The position numbers and the translations under genes were made by a program. Positions 20,461-29,980 of a stretch of 40,744 nt of DNA are shown here, piece by piece (position 1 is the first letter of the stretch; every line of letters begins with the position of its first letter). The stretch is taken from positions 1 through 40,744 of the forward strand of contig NKPT01000031.1 of the NCBI GenBank assembly GCA_002254845.1, read 5' to 3'. The stretch comes from Chloracidobacterium sp. CP2_5A (lineage in GTDB: Bacteria; Acidobacteriota; Blastocatellia; Chloracidobacteriales; Chloracidobacteriaceae). The notes beneath the pieces are model-generated. The model did no database searches. It was not told where the DNA came from and saw only the letters and a program-made list of their open reading frames with translations.

Positions 20461-20797
20461 CCCGGAAGCCGCTGTTCGGGATGGCGCTGACGACGACCTT
20501 GCCGAAGCGCGCCGATTGACCAATGCCTGGCACCGTGCCGACAAAATACGCTCGCTGTCCCGGCACGAGAAATTCGCCGCCGGCCATCACGCGACCGCTG
20601 CCGATGGGCACGTTGTATTTGTCCACGACGGTGAATAACAGAGATGGATTGTAGCGACGAACGCCGTTGTCTCCGGTGTGGATGACTTCGCCGCTCACGC
20701 GGATGTCGCCGTTTTCGGCGACTTCCGCCGTGCAGCTCTCGATCCGAAGCGGATCGTTGATCGGATTTTCGACTTGGACGTTGATGGGGAAGGACAT
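20429..20797 (-). CDS. Small beta-rich protein, possibly FxLYD-like
   Basis: The protein has 122 aa from ATG 20797, chosen because GAGG lies about 6 bases upstream; an earlier ATG at 20872 has no such site. It reads INVQVENPINDPLRIES at the N-terminus, then a beta-strand pattern with GEVIHTGDNGVRRYNPSL and VDKYNVPIGSGRVMAGGEFLVPGQRAYF, similar to FxLYD-type immunoglobulin-like domains, where a transport or signal segment is usually present. Here there is none, so it should stay in the cytoplasm unless the start is wrong. The tail is lysine-rich. It lies 105 bases downstream of the CHAT gene on the same strand. Confidence 0.65.
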   Translation of the reverse strand: MSFPINVQVENPINDPLRIESCTAEVAENGDIRVSGEVIHTGDNGVRRYNPSLLFTVVDKYNVPIGSGRVMAGGEFLVPGQRAYFVGTVPGIGQSARFGKVVVSAIPNSGFRENKKRGKSAG

Positions 20798-20902
20798 ACG
20801 CGCCTCGCCGGGAAGCGAATGATAAAGTGGCGGGGACGCCGTTCGGATGTGGAACGCACTTGTAACGTACATCGCCGGCGCGCCCTCTGGTAAGCCTGAA
20901 AA

Positions 20903-23900
20903 TTACGGGGCGCCCAGGACAATGACTAGCCCCCACCGCGCCGGATGCTGGGTCAGGCATTCGCGCTGGGCGGCTTGCAGCGCCTTCGCCGGGCTTGCTC
21001 CCGCCTGATGCGCGGCATGAAACGCGCACATTAAGTCGCGCATGGCGCGATCTTCCACCCGCGCTAGCGTGGCGACCACGGTTGCGGCGCCCGCCGCCAG
21101 AAAGGCCTGCGCCAGCCCGGTCATGCCCTCGCCCCGCAGCGGGCGCCCGAGGGCGGATTCGCAGGCCGAAAGCGCGACCAGTCGCAGGCGCGGGAAGGTT
21201 TGCTCATACACTTCCGCCGCCGTGAGGCGGCCGTCGTCTTCATCGGCGGCGGTCAGGTACAGCGCCGACCGCAGCGGCTCGTCCGGCTCGGCCACGCCGT
21301 GAACGGCCAGGTGCGCGATGCCGGCCGTCCGAAGGGCGGCGAGCGTCTGGCGCTTGGCGGCTCCGTCTCCGGCGAGCGCGCGAGCCGGCCCCAGAATGGA
21401 CTGCAGGCAGGCGATTTCGTCCCGCGCGCCGGTTAGCGGCGGCAGGGCGTCCGCGGCGGCGGGCGAAAGTCGGGCATCGGCCACAATCAGCGTTTCAGCG
21501 TCAGCGTCCGGCGGGCGGGCTTCAAGCGCTCGGATCAGCGCCGTGACGCTCGGACAAATCGAGAAGGGAACTCGTTCCGCGAGCCAGCGACCCTGCGGGT
21601 CGCGCAGCGTCGCCCATGGGAGCCCATGCAGGCTGTCGTCGGGGATGATGACCAGGCGTCCGACATCTTCGAGGGAAAGCGCCAGCGGCGACAGGAGCGA
21701 GGCGTAGAGTTCCTGTCCCGCCTGCCGCGCTTGCGCGACATCGCCGGATGAATTGGTCAGCGCCTGCGTCAGAGCTTGGACCTGAGCGGCAAGTCGCTCG
21801 CGCCCGATAGGCAGCGTTTGATGGCGGAGACGTTGCCGATCAAGCGTGAAGACTTCAGTCTGATGGTCGCCGACGGCATAGGCGACCGCCGCGATGTCAT
21901 CCGGCAGTCGCCGCTGCAAAGCGCGCGGCGACAGGTTGCCGCTCCCCGACTTGCCTGAAGCTTGGCGTCGGTCGAGGAGGGTTCGGGCGCGGGCGCGCTC
22001 AAGCCAAGCCAAGGCGATGTCCGGCTGCCCGCGCTGCGCGTGAATGCGAGCCAGTCGCTCGTAGAGATCGGCGTGCCGGTGGAAAAAACGCTGACGATCC
22101 GGCGTCTTGGTTATCCGTCCGCGGGCGGTCTCCATCCAGTCAATGCCTGCGCGGAGCGCGGCTTCGGCGGCGCGGTCATCGCCCAGCGCCAAATAAGCCG
22201 CGCCTCGAACCGATTGCGTCAGCGGCCAGTAGGCGTCATGTCGCCCGCGGCGCAGGCTTTCAGCGGCGCGGGCGCAGAGCCGGAGCGCGGCGGCCGGATC
22301 GCCCAGCGCCATTCGGCACCAGGCCGCCGTCGGCAGGAAGTCCAGCGCTAGAACGTCCCGCGCGCGGGCGTCCGCGACGCCGGCCAGGACGGCGGCGGCC
22401 CGATCAAGCGCCGCGTCGGCTTCCGCGAAGCGACCTGTCTTGACAAACAGCGTGGCCAACAAGGTTTCGGCGTCAAGCTGGAAGGCTGGGAACGCTTGCC
22501 CGACGGCAGCGGCGCGGGCTTCCTCGGCAAAGGCGAGGCCTAGCTCGCAGGCCCCAGCGGCGGCGCAGGTTCGGGCGGCGAAGGCGCAGGCCTGCGCTCG
22601 CCGGCGCGGATTCGTCCCCTGCTGCGCGCCGATATCCAGCAACTCGCGCAGCGAGCGGAGCGCCGCCGCGCTGTCGCCCTGACGCTCGTAAGCGTCGCTG
22701 AGAATGAGAAGCGACCGCTGGGTTTCTTCCCAGTCTGAAAGCGATGCAAACCGCGTCAGCGAGGCTTGCGCCAGCGCGACCGCCGCCGGCGCGTCGGACT
22801 GCCGGAGGGCCAGTTGCGCCCGGACGCGCAGCGCCTGCCCCTCCAGGCGGACGTAGCCCCGTTGACGGGCCTCTGCCAAGAGGGCCGAGCTGAGGCGGTC
22901 AAGCTGCAATGTTTCAGTCCGCTGAACCGCGCAATAGACCAAGCCCAGCTCCGCTTCTAGCGCGCTTGCTGAGTCGCCCAAGGCGAGAAACGCCCGGCGG
23001 GCCTGGGCGTAGAGCGGCTCTGCCGCCGTCGGCTTGCCCTCGATCGGATAAAGTTGACGCGCCGCGCGGAAGGCGCGGCGGGCCGCCAGCCAATCGCTCG
23101 CTCCGCCGCTGGCTTGGATGCCGGCGAGCGCCTGCGCCAGATCGCTCCCCCAGCGCTCATTCGCTCGCTTCCGCGCCGCGTCGGCAACGCGCTGAACCTG
23201 TGCCAAGCGCTGCTCGTCGCCCGAAGTCAGAAAAGCTTCGGCAGCCGCGCCCAGACCTTCGACGAGCCGCCCCAAGTGGCTTGCCAGGAAGGCTTCCGTT
23301 TCGGGCCCGTCAGGATGGTCGGCGCAATGAGCGAAGGCTTCCCAAAGACGGGCGGCATCGGGCGGCGACGGCGTCAGGGCGGACAAGTGTCGCTGCGCCG
23401 CTGTTGCCCAAGCCGCGCTCCGCTCGTCGGCGAGGTAGCGCGCCCACTCAGACTGGGCCTGCTCGGAAAGCCCAAGGCGCTGAAACAGCAGGGCGCGGTT
23501 AAAGCGGGCCGCCCCGGCGAAGTCGGCCTGGTTGAGCGCGCCAGCGAGGGCCTTCAGCGCCGCCTCGAAATCCTCCGGTTGCCCGTGGCGGAGCGCCCAT
23601 TCGGCATAGGCGATGCCCGCGTCGTTGAGCCAGTCCGTGGCGGCGCTCGGCGCGGCCGCGGCGAGGCGACGGCGAGCGGCGGTAATGTCTCCCGCAGCCA
23701 AGTCGCGCCAAAGCAGAATGTGGCGGCGTTGCGCCGCGTCGAGCGTCGGATCGTCAGCCGCCGCAGCTGTCAGCCCTGCGACGTGAGCGGCGTCAAGCGT
23801 GGCGGTCGCTCCGTCCGCTGGCGCTGGAGCCCCGGAGAGCCGAAAGCCCTGCGGCGAGGCGACCGGCAGTCGGCGAAGGCTGCCCCACGCCTCCGCTGAA

Positions 23901-24067
23901 CGGGCGGGCGCGGCGGTCGGCAGCCGCCCCTGGCAGGCCATCGTCAGCAGCGCCGCGCCAACCGCGAGCCACCGGCGCGCGCCTGCCGGGCGCTTCCGGT
24001 CGGCGCGGTGTTGCATCGGCGCGGCGGAACGTGCCAATACATGGCGGCGAGAGTCAATAAACGTCAT
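20903..24067 (-). CDS. CHAT-domain peptidase with tetratricopeptide region, probable lipoprotein
   Basis: The protein has 1054 aa from ATG 24067; ATG 24016 would shorten it by 17 residues and is equally plausible. A signal segment ([13 protein letters not shown]) ends in a cysteine that may be lipidated, although the lipobox is not classic. Residues ~110-650 are Ala/Leu-rich helical hairpins with TPR-like spacing. The last ~300 residues are a CHAT (caspase-like) domain with His923 in HLAVHGV and Cys969 in LSACESALG, the expected dyad, followed by [20 protein letters not shown] proteases are related to caspases and separases and occur in bacterial signalling and defence. No partner toxin or gasdermin-like gene is visible. 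Export makes a role in the envelope more likely; the target is unknown. Confidence 0.8.
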   Translation of the reverse strand: MTFIDSRRHVLARSAAPMQHRADRKRPAGARRWLAVGAALLTMACQGRLPTAAPARSAEAWGSLRRLPVASPQGFRLSGAPAPADGATATLDAAHVAGLTAAAADDPTLDAAQRRHILLWRDLAAGDITAARRRLAAAAPSAATDWLNDAGIAYAEWALRHGQPEDFEAALKALAGALNQADFAGAARFNRALLFQRLGLSEQAQSEWARYLADERSAAWATAAQRHLSALTPSPPDAARLWEAFAHCADHPDGPETEAFLASHLGRLVEGLGAAAEAFLTSGDEQRLAQVQRVADAARKRANERWGSDLAQALAGIQASGGASDWLAARRAFRAARQLYPIEGKPTAAEPLYAQARRAFLALGDSASALEAELGLVYCAVQRTETLQLDRLSSALLAEARQRGYVRLEGQALRVRAQLALRQSDAPAAVALAQASLTRFASLSDWEETQRSLLILSDAYERQGDSAAALRSLRELLDIGAQQGTNPRRRAQACAFAARTCAAAGACELGLAFAEEARAAAVGQAFPAFQLDAETLLATLFVKTGRFAEADAALDRAAAVLAGVADARARDVLALDFLPTAAWCRMALGDPAAALRLCARAAESLRRGRHDAYWPLTQSVRGAAYLALGDDRAAEAALRAGIDWMETARGRITKTPDRQRFFHRHADLYERLARIHAQRGQPDIALAWLERARARTLLDRRQASGKSGSGNLSPRALQRRLPDDIAAVAYAVGDHQTEVFTLDRQRLRHQTLPIGRERLAAQVQALTQALTNSSGDVAQARQAGQELYASLLSPLALSLEDVGRLVIIPDDSLHGLPWATLRDPQGRWLAERVPFSICPSVTALIRALEARPPDADAETLIVADARLSPAAADALPPLTGARDEIACLQSILGPARALAGDGAAKRQTLAALRTAGIAHLAVHGVAEPDEPLRSALYLTAADEDDGRLTAAEVYEQTFPRLRLVALSACESALGRPLRGEGMTGLAQAFLAAGAATVVATLARVEDRAMRDLMCAFHAAHQAGASPAKALQAAQRECLTQHPARWGLVIVLGAP

Positions 24068-24106
24068 ATTCCGCGAGACTTTGCGAGGATGCTTCCAAAC
24101 TGGCTT

Positions 24107-24784
24107 ATGAAAGACGACTCGACGGTTACGAAAACGCCCGTTCTTGAATCGCTTGCAGCGCTCAGGCGCTGGGCGCGCATGATACTCCCGCTCGCGGCGG
24201 CTGGCACGGCGTTCGGCTGCGCGTCGCCGCCCGCCGCCCCGCCACCGGCCGCTCCGCCGCCGGCCGCCGCGACGCCAACGTCGGCGCCCGCGCCGGCGCA
24301 ACGACTTGTCGCCACGCTCGAAACGACCAAGGGGCGCATTCGCTTTGAGCTGCTGACTCAGGACGCGCCGAAGACATGTGAGAACTTTCGCCTGCTGGCG
24401 GAGCGGAAGTTCTACAATGGGCTAACGTTTCACCGGGTAATCAAGGGCTTTATGATTCAGGGCGGCGACCCGCGCGGCGACGGCACAGGCGGCGAGTCGG
24501 CCTTCGGCGGCGAGTTCGCCGATGAGATTGACCCCAAATCGCCGCTTTACCTGGCCGGGTATAAGGCTGGCATCGTCGCCATGGCCAACCGCGGCCCAAA
24601 CACGAACAGCAGTCAGTTTTTCATCATGCACCGCGATTACCAGCTCCCGCCGTCCTACACCATTTTTGGGCGCGTTTTCGAGGGGCAGGAAGTCGTGGAC
24701 GCGATTGCCGAAACGCCAACCGCTCCCGGCGACCGCCCGTTGACGCCGGTGCGCATTATTTCCGCCAAGGTTGGCGAGCCGTGA
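24107..24784 (+). CDS. Exported cyclophilin-type peptidyl-prolyl isomerase, probable lipoprotein
   Basis: The protein has 225 aa from ATG 24107; ATG 24089 and 24179 are also possible. A signal segment ([14 protein letters not shown]) ends at a cysteine suitable for lipidation, followed by a Pro/Ala-rich linker. The cyclophilin core is complete, with [14 protein letters not shown] (catalytic Arg and the Phe/Gln positions), [15 protein letters not shown] and [14 protein letters not shown]. It should catalyse cis-trans isomerisation of proline bonds in the periplasm. The gene is divergent from the CHAT gene, overlapping only in leader sequence, and is followed at 58 bases by a second cyclophilin. 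Confidence 0.88.
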   Translation: MKDDSTVTKTPVLESLAALRRWARMILPLAAAGTAFGCASPPAAPPPAAPPPAAATPTSAPAPAQRLVATLETTKGRIRFELLTQDAPKTCENFRLLAERKFYNGLTFHRVIKGFMIQGGDPRGDGTGGESAFGGEFADEIDPKSPLYLAGYKAGIVAMANRGPNTNSSQFFIMHRDYQLPPSYTIFGRVFEGQEVVDAIAETPTAPGDRPLTPVRIISAKVGEP

Positions 24785-24842
24785 CGGGGACCGTCAATCT
24801 GGCCTATGGTTGAACGACTTCACATTGGAAAGGATACTCGAC

Positions 24843-25343
24843 ATGGCCACCAAGCTGATTGCCACGCTGGTCACAAATCACGGCGACATCCAGTTCGAGC
24901 TGCTGCCTGATGACGCCCCCAAAACAGTTGAAAACTTCACGACGCTGGCCAACCGCGGCTATTACACAAACGTGACGTTTCACCGCGTGATTCGCGGCTT
25001 TATGATCCAGGGCGGCGATCCGACCGGCACGGGCGCAGGCGGCGAGTCGGCTTTCGGGCGGGAGTTCGCTGACGAAATCGATCCCGGCTCGCCGCTTTAC
25101 CGAGCCGGCTACGCGCCCGGCATCGTCGCCATGGCCAATCGGGGGCCGAATACCAACGGCAGCCAGTTTTTCATTATGCACAAGAAGAGCGCGCTGCCTC
25201 CGAACTACACCATCTTCGGGCGCGTCGTAGCCGGGCAGGAAGTTGTAGACGCCATTGCCGAGACGCCGACGAACGCGCAGGATCGCCCGCTCAAGCCAGT
25301 CGTCATTCAGTCAGCGCGCGTCGAGCAGGTCGCGACGAGCTAA
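24843..25343 (+). CDS. Cyclophilin-type peptidyl-prolyl isomerase, no signal peptide
   Basis: The protein has 166 aa from ATG 24843, with AAAGGA 8 bases upstream. It matches the previous gene closely through [29 protein letters not shown] and [14 protein letters not shown], and lacks the signal and Pro/Ala linker. It should act on cytoplasmic proteins. The two genes are 58 bases apart and look like a duplication with one copy retargeted. They are probably co-transcribed. Confidence 0.92.
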   Translation: MATKLIATLVTNHGDIQFELLPDDAPKTVENFTTLANRGYYTNVTFHRVIRGFMIQGGDPTGTGAGGESAFGREFADEIDPGSPLYRAGYAPGIVAMANRGPNTNGSQFFIMHKKSALPPNYTIFGRVVAGQEVVDAIAETPTNAQDRPLKPVVIQSARVEQVATS

Positions 25344-25407
25344 GGTTTGGCGAAAGCTTGCTTTTTTTGAACGGGCGCGCTACCTTGCCGGGCCACTTTC
25401 CAAGGTT

Positions 25408-25484
<77 letters not shown>

Positions 25485-25534
25485 GTCCGCCCTCCGCGCG
25501 CCGTCAGCGTCGTTCCCGCGCCTTTGCCTGCCAC

Positions 25535-27076
25535 ATGGAGAATTGCTCTACAGCCATTGAAATGCGCGGGGTCACCAAGCGCTTTGGCGCGCTTGTCGCC
25601 AACGACGCTGTGACGCTCAAGATTGCCGCGCAGAGCATCCATGCTGTCATTGGCGAAAACGGCGCCGGCAAGTCCACGGCGATGAATATTCTCTATGGCC
25701 TCTACGCGCCAGATGCGGGGGAAATCCTTCTCCGCGGCCAGCCGGCGCGCTTCGCCTCGCCGCGGGACGCCATCGCGGCTGGGCTGGGGATGGTTCATCA
25801 GCACTTTATGCTGGTGCCGACGCTCACGGTGTTGGAAAACATCGTCCTTGGCGCAGAGCCGCGGGCCGGTCTCCTGGTGGACTATGCCGGCGCCCGGCGA
25901 AAGCTGCTTGAGTTGCGCGAGCGATATAAGCTGCGCGCCGACCCTGATGCGCTCATCAGCGAGCTTTCGGTCGGCGAGCAGCAGCGGGTCGAGATTCTCA
26001 AGGCGCTTTATCGCGGAGCCGAGATCTTGATCCTTGACGAGCCGACAGCGGTGCTGACGCCGCCGGAAGTCGAGGAGTTGTTCGCCGTGCTGCGAGCGCT
26101 GCGCCAGCAAGGAAAGACCATCATCATCATCACCCATAAGCTGGGCGAGGTGCTGGCGATTTCAGATCGCGTCACCGTCATGCGGGATGGGCGAGTCGTC
26201 GGCGAGGTCGAGACGCGCCAAACTTCCGCCGAGGCGCTCGCGAAGCTGATGGTTGGGCGCGAGGTCCTCTTGCGAGTTGAAAAAGCGCCGGCGCGCCCGC
26301 AGGGCGTGTTGCTTGAAGTTTCGCAGCTCGCCCTGACCAAAGCGAATGGCGCGTCCGCGCTCCAGGGCGTTTCATTTCAGGCGCGAGCCGGAGAAGTTCT
26401 TGGCATTGCAGGCGTTGAGGGTAACGGGCAGGCGGAGCTGATGGAATGTCTAGCCGGTCTCGCGAAGCCGACCGCCGGGGACATTCGGCTGCTTGGCAAG
26501 TCAATCGTCGGGCTCTCGCCGCGCGCCATCCGGGCCCTGGGCGTCGCCCATATTCCCGAGGATCGGCATAAGCGGGCGCTGCTGCTCGATTTCGACCTCT
26601 CGGACAACTGCATCTTCGGCGACCACTATCGACCGCCGGCGGCGCGGCTTGGCTTCCTTGATCGCCCGCAAATCTACCGACGAACCGAAACCCTGCTGCG
26701 TGATTTCGATGTCCGACCGCCGAATCGGCTGGCGCTATCACGGTCGCTGTCGGGCGGGAATCAGCAAAAGCTGGTGGTTGGGCGCGAGTTTGGGCTACCG
26801 CCCAGGCTTTTGCTGGTTTCACAGCCGACGCGTGGCGTGGATATTGGGGCCATTGAGTTTATTCACCGCAAGCTGTTGGCGCTGCGCGACGCGGGGGTGG
26901 GGATTGTCCTTGTCTCGGCCGAGCTAGAGGAAGTCTTGTCGCTTAGCGACCGGCTGCTCGTGATGTATGATGGGCGCATCGTTGGCGAAGTTGACCCAGC
27001 CCAAGCTTCCCAGTCCGAGCTTGGGTTGCTGATGACCGGCGCCGCCCGCGTTCCCGGCGTCACCGCTGGAGCTTAG
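25535..27076 (+). CDS. Double-domain ABC ATPase of the NupO/YufO (simple sugar/nucleoside) type
   Basis: The 513-aa protein has two ATPase modules. The first has Walker [10 protein letters not shown] (40-48), [21 protein letters not shown], signature [11 protein letters not shown] and Walker [10 protein letters not shown]. The second has a degenerate Walker A ([10 protein letters not shown]), signature [14 protein letters not shown] and [17 protein letters not shown]. The QPTRG form and the MVHQHFMLV pattern match nucleoside transport ATPases linked to BmpA/NupP/NupQ. It should energise import from the cytoplasmic face. No permease or binding protein is in the window: the next gene is a zinc-ribbon protein 5 bases on. 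The start ATG 25535 has a weak ribosome-binding site; ATG 25562 is an alternative. Confidence 0.88.
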   Translation: MENCSTAIEMRGVTKRFGALVANDAVTLKIAAQSIHAVIGENGAGKSTAMNILYGLYAPDAGEILLRGQPARFASPRDAIAAGLGMVHQHFMLVPTLTVLENIVLGAEPRAGLLVDYAGARRKLLELRERYKLRADPDALISELSVGEQQRVEILKALYRGAEILILDEPTAVLTPPEVEELFAVLRALRQQGKTIIIITHKLGEVLAISDRVTVMRDGRVVGEVETRQTSAEALAKLMVGREVLLRVEKAPARPQGVLLEVSQLALTKANGASALQGVSFQARAGEVLGIAGVEGNGQAELMECLAGLAKPTAGDIRLLGKSIVGLSPRAIRALGVAHIPEDRHKRALLLDFDLSDNCIFGDHYRPPAARLGFLDRPQIYRRTETLLRDFDVRPPNRLALSRSLSGGNQQKLVVGREFGLPPRLLLVSQPTRGVDIGAIEFIHRKLLALRDAGVGIVLVSAELEEVLSLSDRLLVMYDGRIVGEVDPAQASQSELGLLMTGAARVPGVTAGA

Positions 27077-27081
27077 CCGCC

Positions 27082-27597
27082 ATGCCGTACTATTGCCCCA
27101 ACTGTGGCGTTTCCAACGCGGATGCCGTGGCGGCTTGCTACAACTGCGGCGCGCCAAATCCAATCGCGCCGCCGACCGACCCGGCGCAGGCGTCCGCCAC
27201 CAATCCTTTTGAAGCGCCGACGCAGCCGCAGTCGCCCTATCAGTCGCCGTCGTATCCGCCGCCGTCGCCGCCGGCTCCCTCCGCATATCCAATGCCGCCG
27301 ATGACGCCCTATGCGCCGCCGGCCTATGGACAAGCCGGGTTTCAGTATCCGGAGTTGTCGCCAGCGTCCTGGCGCTTACAGGCGCAGGCGCGCAATGCAT
27401 TGATTATAGGCGCGGTAGCGTTGCTCTGCTGCGGCTTGCTGGGCCCGATTGCGTTGGCCATCGGCATTCAGGCGAAAAACGGCTTGCAGCGCCTGGGAGT
27501 GAGCGAAGGGCAGGGCATGGCGCTTGTCGGGATCATTCTCGGCGGCTTGGCGACCGTGGCCTGGCTGCTGGGGATAGTTGCAAGCTTGATTTCCTAA
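27082..27597 (+). CDS. Zinc-ribbon, proline-rich, DUF4190-like membrane protein
   Basis: The 171-aa protein has a zinc ribbon CPNCG (5-9) and CYNCG (19-23), a low-complexity Pro/Ser/Tyr/Gln region (~30-90), then two membrane helices (about 104-125 and 145-170) with GIQAKNGLQRLGVSEGQGMALVGIILGG between them, as in DUF4190. The ribbon and proline tail should lie in the cytoplasm. It begins 5 bases after the ABC ATPase stop, so co-transcription is likely. The activity is not known. Confidence 0.8.
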   Translation: MPYYCPNCGVSNADAVAACYNCGAPNPIAPPTDPAQASATNPFEAPTQPQSPYQSPSYPPPSPPAPSAYPMPPMTPYAPPAYGQAGFQYPELSPASWRLQAQARNALIIGAVALLCCGLLGPIALAIGIQAKNGLQRLGVSEGQGMALVGIILGGLATVAWLLGIVASLIS

Positions 27598-27642
27598 CGA
27601 AATGTGGTTGCGCCGGGTGATGTTCGGTTGTGGAGAGACGCC

Positions 27643-28077
27643 ATGTGCGCCATCGCTTCAGTAGTCGGGCTGAGCGTCATCTTGACGACGCCCTACGGCT
27701 CATACGGGCAGCCGTCCCCATCGCCCTATCAACAGCCGTCGTATCCGCCCCCGGCGCCGCCGACGCCGGGCGGGCCGCTGCCCGGCGCGGAGAAGAAAGC
27801 GCCCGCCGCCCTGATGGCCATCCTGCTTGGCGGCTTCGGGGTGCACAAATTCGTCCTAGGCTACCAAAAGGAAGGCGTCGCGATGGTCGCCGTCACACTT
27901 GGCGGCTTTATTCTGTCAGTTGTGGTTGGCATTCTAACCTACGGAATCGGGTTTGTTTTGCTTGTTATTCCGATGGCGGTTTCGATCATTGGATGGATTG
28001 AGGGCGCCCTGTATTTGTCAAAAAGCGACGAAGAGTTTGTCGCCACTTATGTTCAAGGTCGCCGTCCTTGGTTTTGA
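27643..28077 (+). CDS. TM2-domain membrane protein, copy 1
   Basis: The protein has 144 aa from ATG 27643, preceded by GGAGAG; a GTG at 27604 in frame has no ribosome-binding site. A Pro/Ser/Tyr/Gln-rich segment (SYGQPSPSPYQQPSYPPP) is followed by the TM2 signature: a helix beginning AALMAILLGGFGVHKFVLGY, a hydrophobic hairpin, then EGALYLSKSDEEF. The C-terminus is VATYVQGRRPWF. TM2 proteins are small two-helix membrane proteins of unknown activity. It is one of two tandem paralogues. Confidence 0.85.
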   Translation: MCAIASVVGLSVILTTPYGSYGQPSPSPYQQPSYPPPAPPTPGGPLPGAEKKAPAALMAILLGGFGVHKFVLGYQKEGVAMVAVTLGGFILSVVVGILTYGIGFVLLVIPMAVSIIGWIEGALYLSKSDEEFVATYVQGRRPWF

Positions 28078-28213
28078 GCTACACTCAGCGCGCGCCACAT
28101 TTTTTGCCCTTGCCCAAGTCCGACGGGGCCTGCCGAATGACGCGCGGGCTTTTTTCGGGCAAGGCGTTGGGATTAGGCTTGGTCACTTCCCGCTCTCTTT
28201 GAAAGGACTTTTT

Positions 28214-28597
28214 ATGCGACGAATGCGCTTGACGACCGTTGCCGGTCCCCCGGCGGCGATGGACTTGAATGTGCTTTCAAGCCCCTACGGCGGGCAAACC
28301 CCGCCTTCCTACCAACCCGCGCCCTATCCGCCTCCCGTTGGTGGCCCCGTGCCTGGCGCGGACAAGAAAATCCCGGCAGCCATCTGCGCCATCCTGCTGG
28401 GCGGGTTTGGCGTTCATAAGTTTATTCTTGGCTACACGACCGAAGGCTTGATCATGCTTGGCATCACGGTTTTGACCTGCGGCTTTGGCAGCCTGATTTC
28501 AGGCATCATTGGCTTGGTGGAAGGGATTATGTATCTGACGAAGTCGGACCAGGAATTTGTGGCAACGTATGTTCAGGGCCGACGCGGATGGTTTTGA
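28214..28597 (+). CDS. TM2-domain membrane protein, copy 2
   Basis: The protein has 127 aa. ATG 28214 is chosen because GAAAGGA precedes it by 7 bases; the frame is open for 261 bases before it, over the end of copy 1. It has SSPYGGQTPPSYQPAPYPPP, then the TM2 pattern ICAILLGGFGVHKFILGY, a glycine-rich hairpin and EGIMYLTKSDQEF, and ends VATYVQGRRGWF. The tail is the same as in copy 1 except for one residue, so the pair arose by duplication. Confidence 0.85.
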   Translation: MRRMRLTTVAGPPAAMDLNVLSSPYGGQTPPSYQPAPYPPPVGGPVPGADKKIPAAICAILLGGFGVHKFILGYTTEGLIMLGITVLTCGFGSLISGIIGLVEGIMYLTKSDQEFVATYVQGRRGWF

Positions 28598-28603
28598 GGG
28601 CGC

Positions 28604-28951
28604 GTGCCGCATCCCGTGGAAGGCTCGTCGCCAGCGATCCGCCCGCCGGGCAGCGAGCTTGCGCAGCTTGAGGCGCGCGCTTGGCTTGGGCTAACGCTTG
28701 GCGTCTTGTCGGCGCTCATCGGCTGGCTTTGCACGCTTCCCATCGGCGTTTTCGCGCTCTTTCTGGCGATTCAGACCGAAGCCGGGGTCTTGCGGCTGGA
28801 GGAGAGCATCGAGTTGCCGGCTGATCTCTTCCAGCGGCTCGCTAGCTTGCGGCGGCGGGCGCGCTGGGCGCTAGCGCTGGGAGGCGTTGGCACAGCGTTA
28901 TTCCTAGCGAGCTTAGCCCGGTTTTTGTGGCTTTACCTGGTCGCTTCGTGA
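28604..28951 (+). CDS. Small protein with two membrane helices, function unknown
   Basis: I do not recognise this 115-aa protein. It starts at a GTG (28604), 6 bases after the second TM2 gene. Two hydrophobic segments are clear: LGLTLGVLSALIGWLCTLPIGVF (~30-52) and LALGGVGTALFLASLARFLWL (~90-111), with a charged cytoplasmic-type loop between. It is probably the last gene of the ABC/TM2 run. Confidence 0.65.
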   Translation: MPHPVEGSSPAIRPPGSELAQLEARAWLGLTLGVLSALIGWLCTLPIGVFALFLAIQTEAGVLRLEESIELPADLFQRLASLRRRARWALALGGVGTALFLASLARFLWLYLVAS

Positions 28952-29111
28952 TCCGTGGCGACGAAGGCGGCCGGCGATCCGGATAAACGCGGATAGGGCG
29001 GCAATGACCATCTGGCTTGGCCGCGCAGGCTTGCTGACGCTACTTCCCGCCCGGCGGCCGGCAGGCGCTCCGCTGGGTCGGCGAGGCTGTCCAGCGCCCG
29101 TCCGGCCCATC

Positions 29112-29127
29112 CTAGCGGCCTAGCGGC
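29112..29127. repeat. 8-bp tandem repeat in a gene-free gap
   Basis: CTAGCGGC occurs twice in tandem (29112-29119, 29120-29127). Just after it, GCGCGCG (29126-29132) and CGCGCGC (29146-29152) can form a 7-base hairpin with a loop that ends in five T. These lie in the 257-base gap 28952-29208, between convergent genes, where I see no gene. Confidence 0.4.
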
Positions 29128-29208
29128 GCGCGGCGGCAGCTTTTTCGCGCGCGGATCGGTGGCGAACGCCAGCCCTCCCCGTCTCGCCCAGCGTTGCGCG
29201 GCAAACGC

Positions 29209-29862
29209 CTACGGAAGCCGGTAGCCGCAACCTGAACAAAAGCGAGCGCCCATCTGATTGACGAGCCCGCACTGCGGGCAAGTTGGCGTCGCGCCAAACG
29301 CTGGTTCAGACCCGCCGGCGCGCGGCATGACGGAAGCGCGCGCCCCGCACCGCGAACAGAAAATGGCATTGGCTGGCAGGGGCGCTTGGCAGTCCAGGCA
29401 AATCTGCTTGTTCGACGTTTGGGGCGGCGGCGCATAGCTGCGGTAGGAGGGTTCGGGCGGGGATCGCCAGCGTCCGCCGGGTTGTGGCGCCAGGCGTTCG
29501 TCAATGTAAGCCCACAAGTCTTCGACGAGTTTGAGTTGGTTGAACGCGCCGACAATGGGCAGCACAATAAGCGGCCCCAAAAAGACATAGCCCACGACGC
29601 CCAGCGCGGCTTTCTCCAGCCACTTGCTTGTGCCAACCTCAATCAGCAGGCGATCGCCCATCGGCTGGAGCCGTACTGTGAGCGCGGAGGACTGCCCCAG
29701 CAGCGTCGTGAGCGTAGAATCGCGCGTCGCCTGGATGATGGCGGTCTCGCCGACCGGCACAACCTGCACGCGGTGGTCGCGCATCAGGAAAAAGTGGCGA
29801 ATAGCATCCGTCAACGCGGCAAGGTTGAACCCCGGCGAGAGAGGATACGCTCGGTCTTGCAT
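29209..29862 (-). CDS. Double zinc-ribbon membrane protein, function unknown
   Basis: The protein has 217 aa from ATG 29862, with GGAG 8 bases upstream; an earlier ATG at 29976 would extend into the divergent promoter. The N-terminal ~90 residues are beta-rich and could be a lipid-binding or signal domain. A membrane segment follows (ALGVVGYVFLGPLIVLPIVGAF). The C-terminal third has two zinc ribbons: CLDCQ...CSRCG and CPQCG...CSGCG. The second ends three residues before the stop (YRLP). The fold of the first part is not recognised. Confidence 0.75.
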   Translation of the reverse strand: MQDRAYPLSPGFNLAALTDAIRHFFLMRDHRVQVVPVGETAIIQATRDSTLTTLLGQSSALTVRLQPMGDRLLIEVGTSKWLEKAALGVVGYVFLGPLIVLPIVGAFNQLKLVEDLWAYIDERLAPQPGGRWRSPPEPSYRSYAPPPQTSNKQICLDCQAPLPANAIFCSRCGARASVMPRAGGSEPAFGATPTCPQCGLVNQMGARFCSGCGYRLP

Positions 29863-29980
29863 GATGACGCTCCGGGCTTGGATGATGGTCGCGCTCGGCT
29901 TACCTTTATAGGCCAGCGCCAGCCTCGCTTGTAGAGCGTGACGCTGTGTAAAAGCAACTCTAACTGAGGTAAGCATCGTG

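Noticed and set aside
27953-28213. N-terminal extension of the second TM2 gene
   Set aside because: It overlaps the end of the first TM2 gene. The later ATG has a good ribosome-binding site and gives a protein parallel to copy 1.
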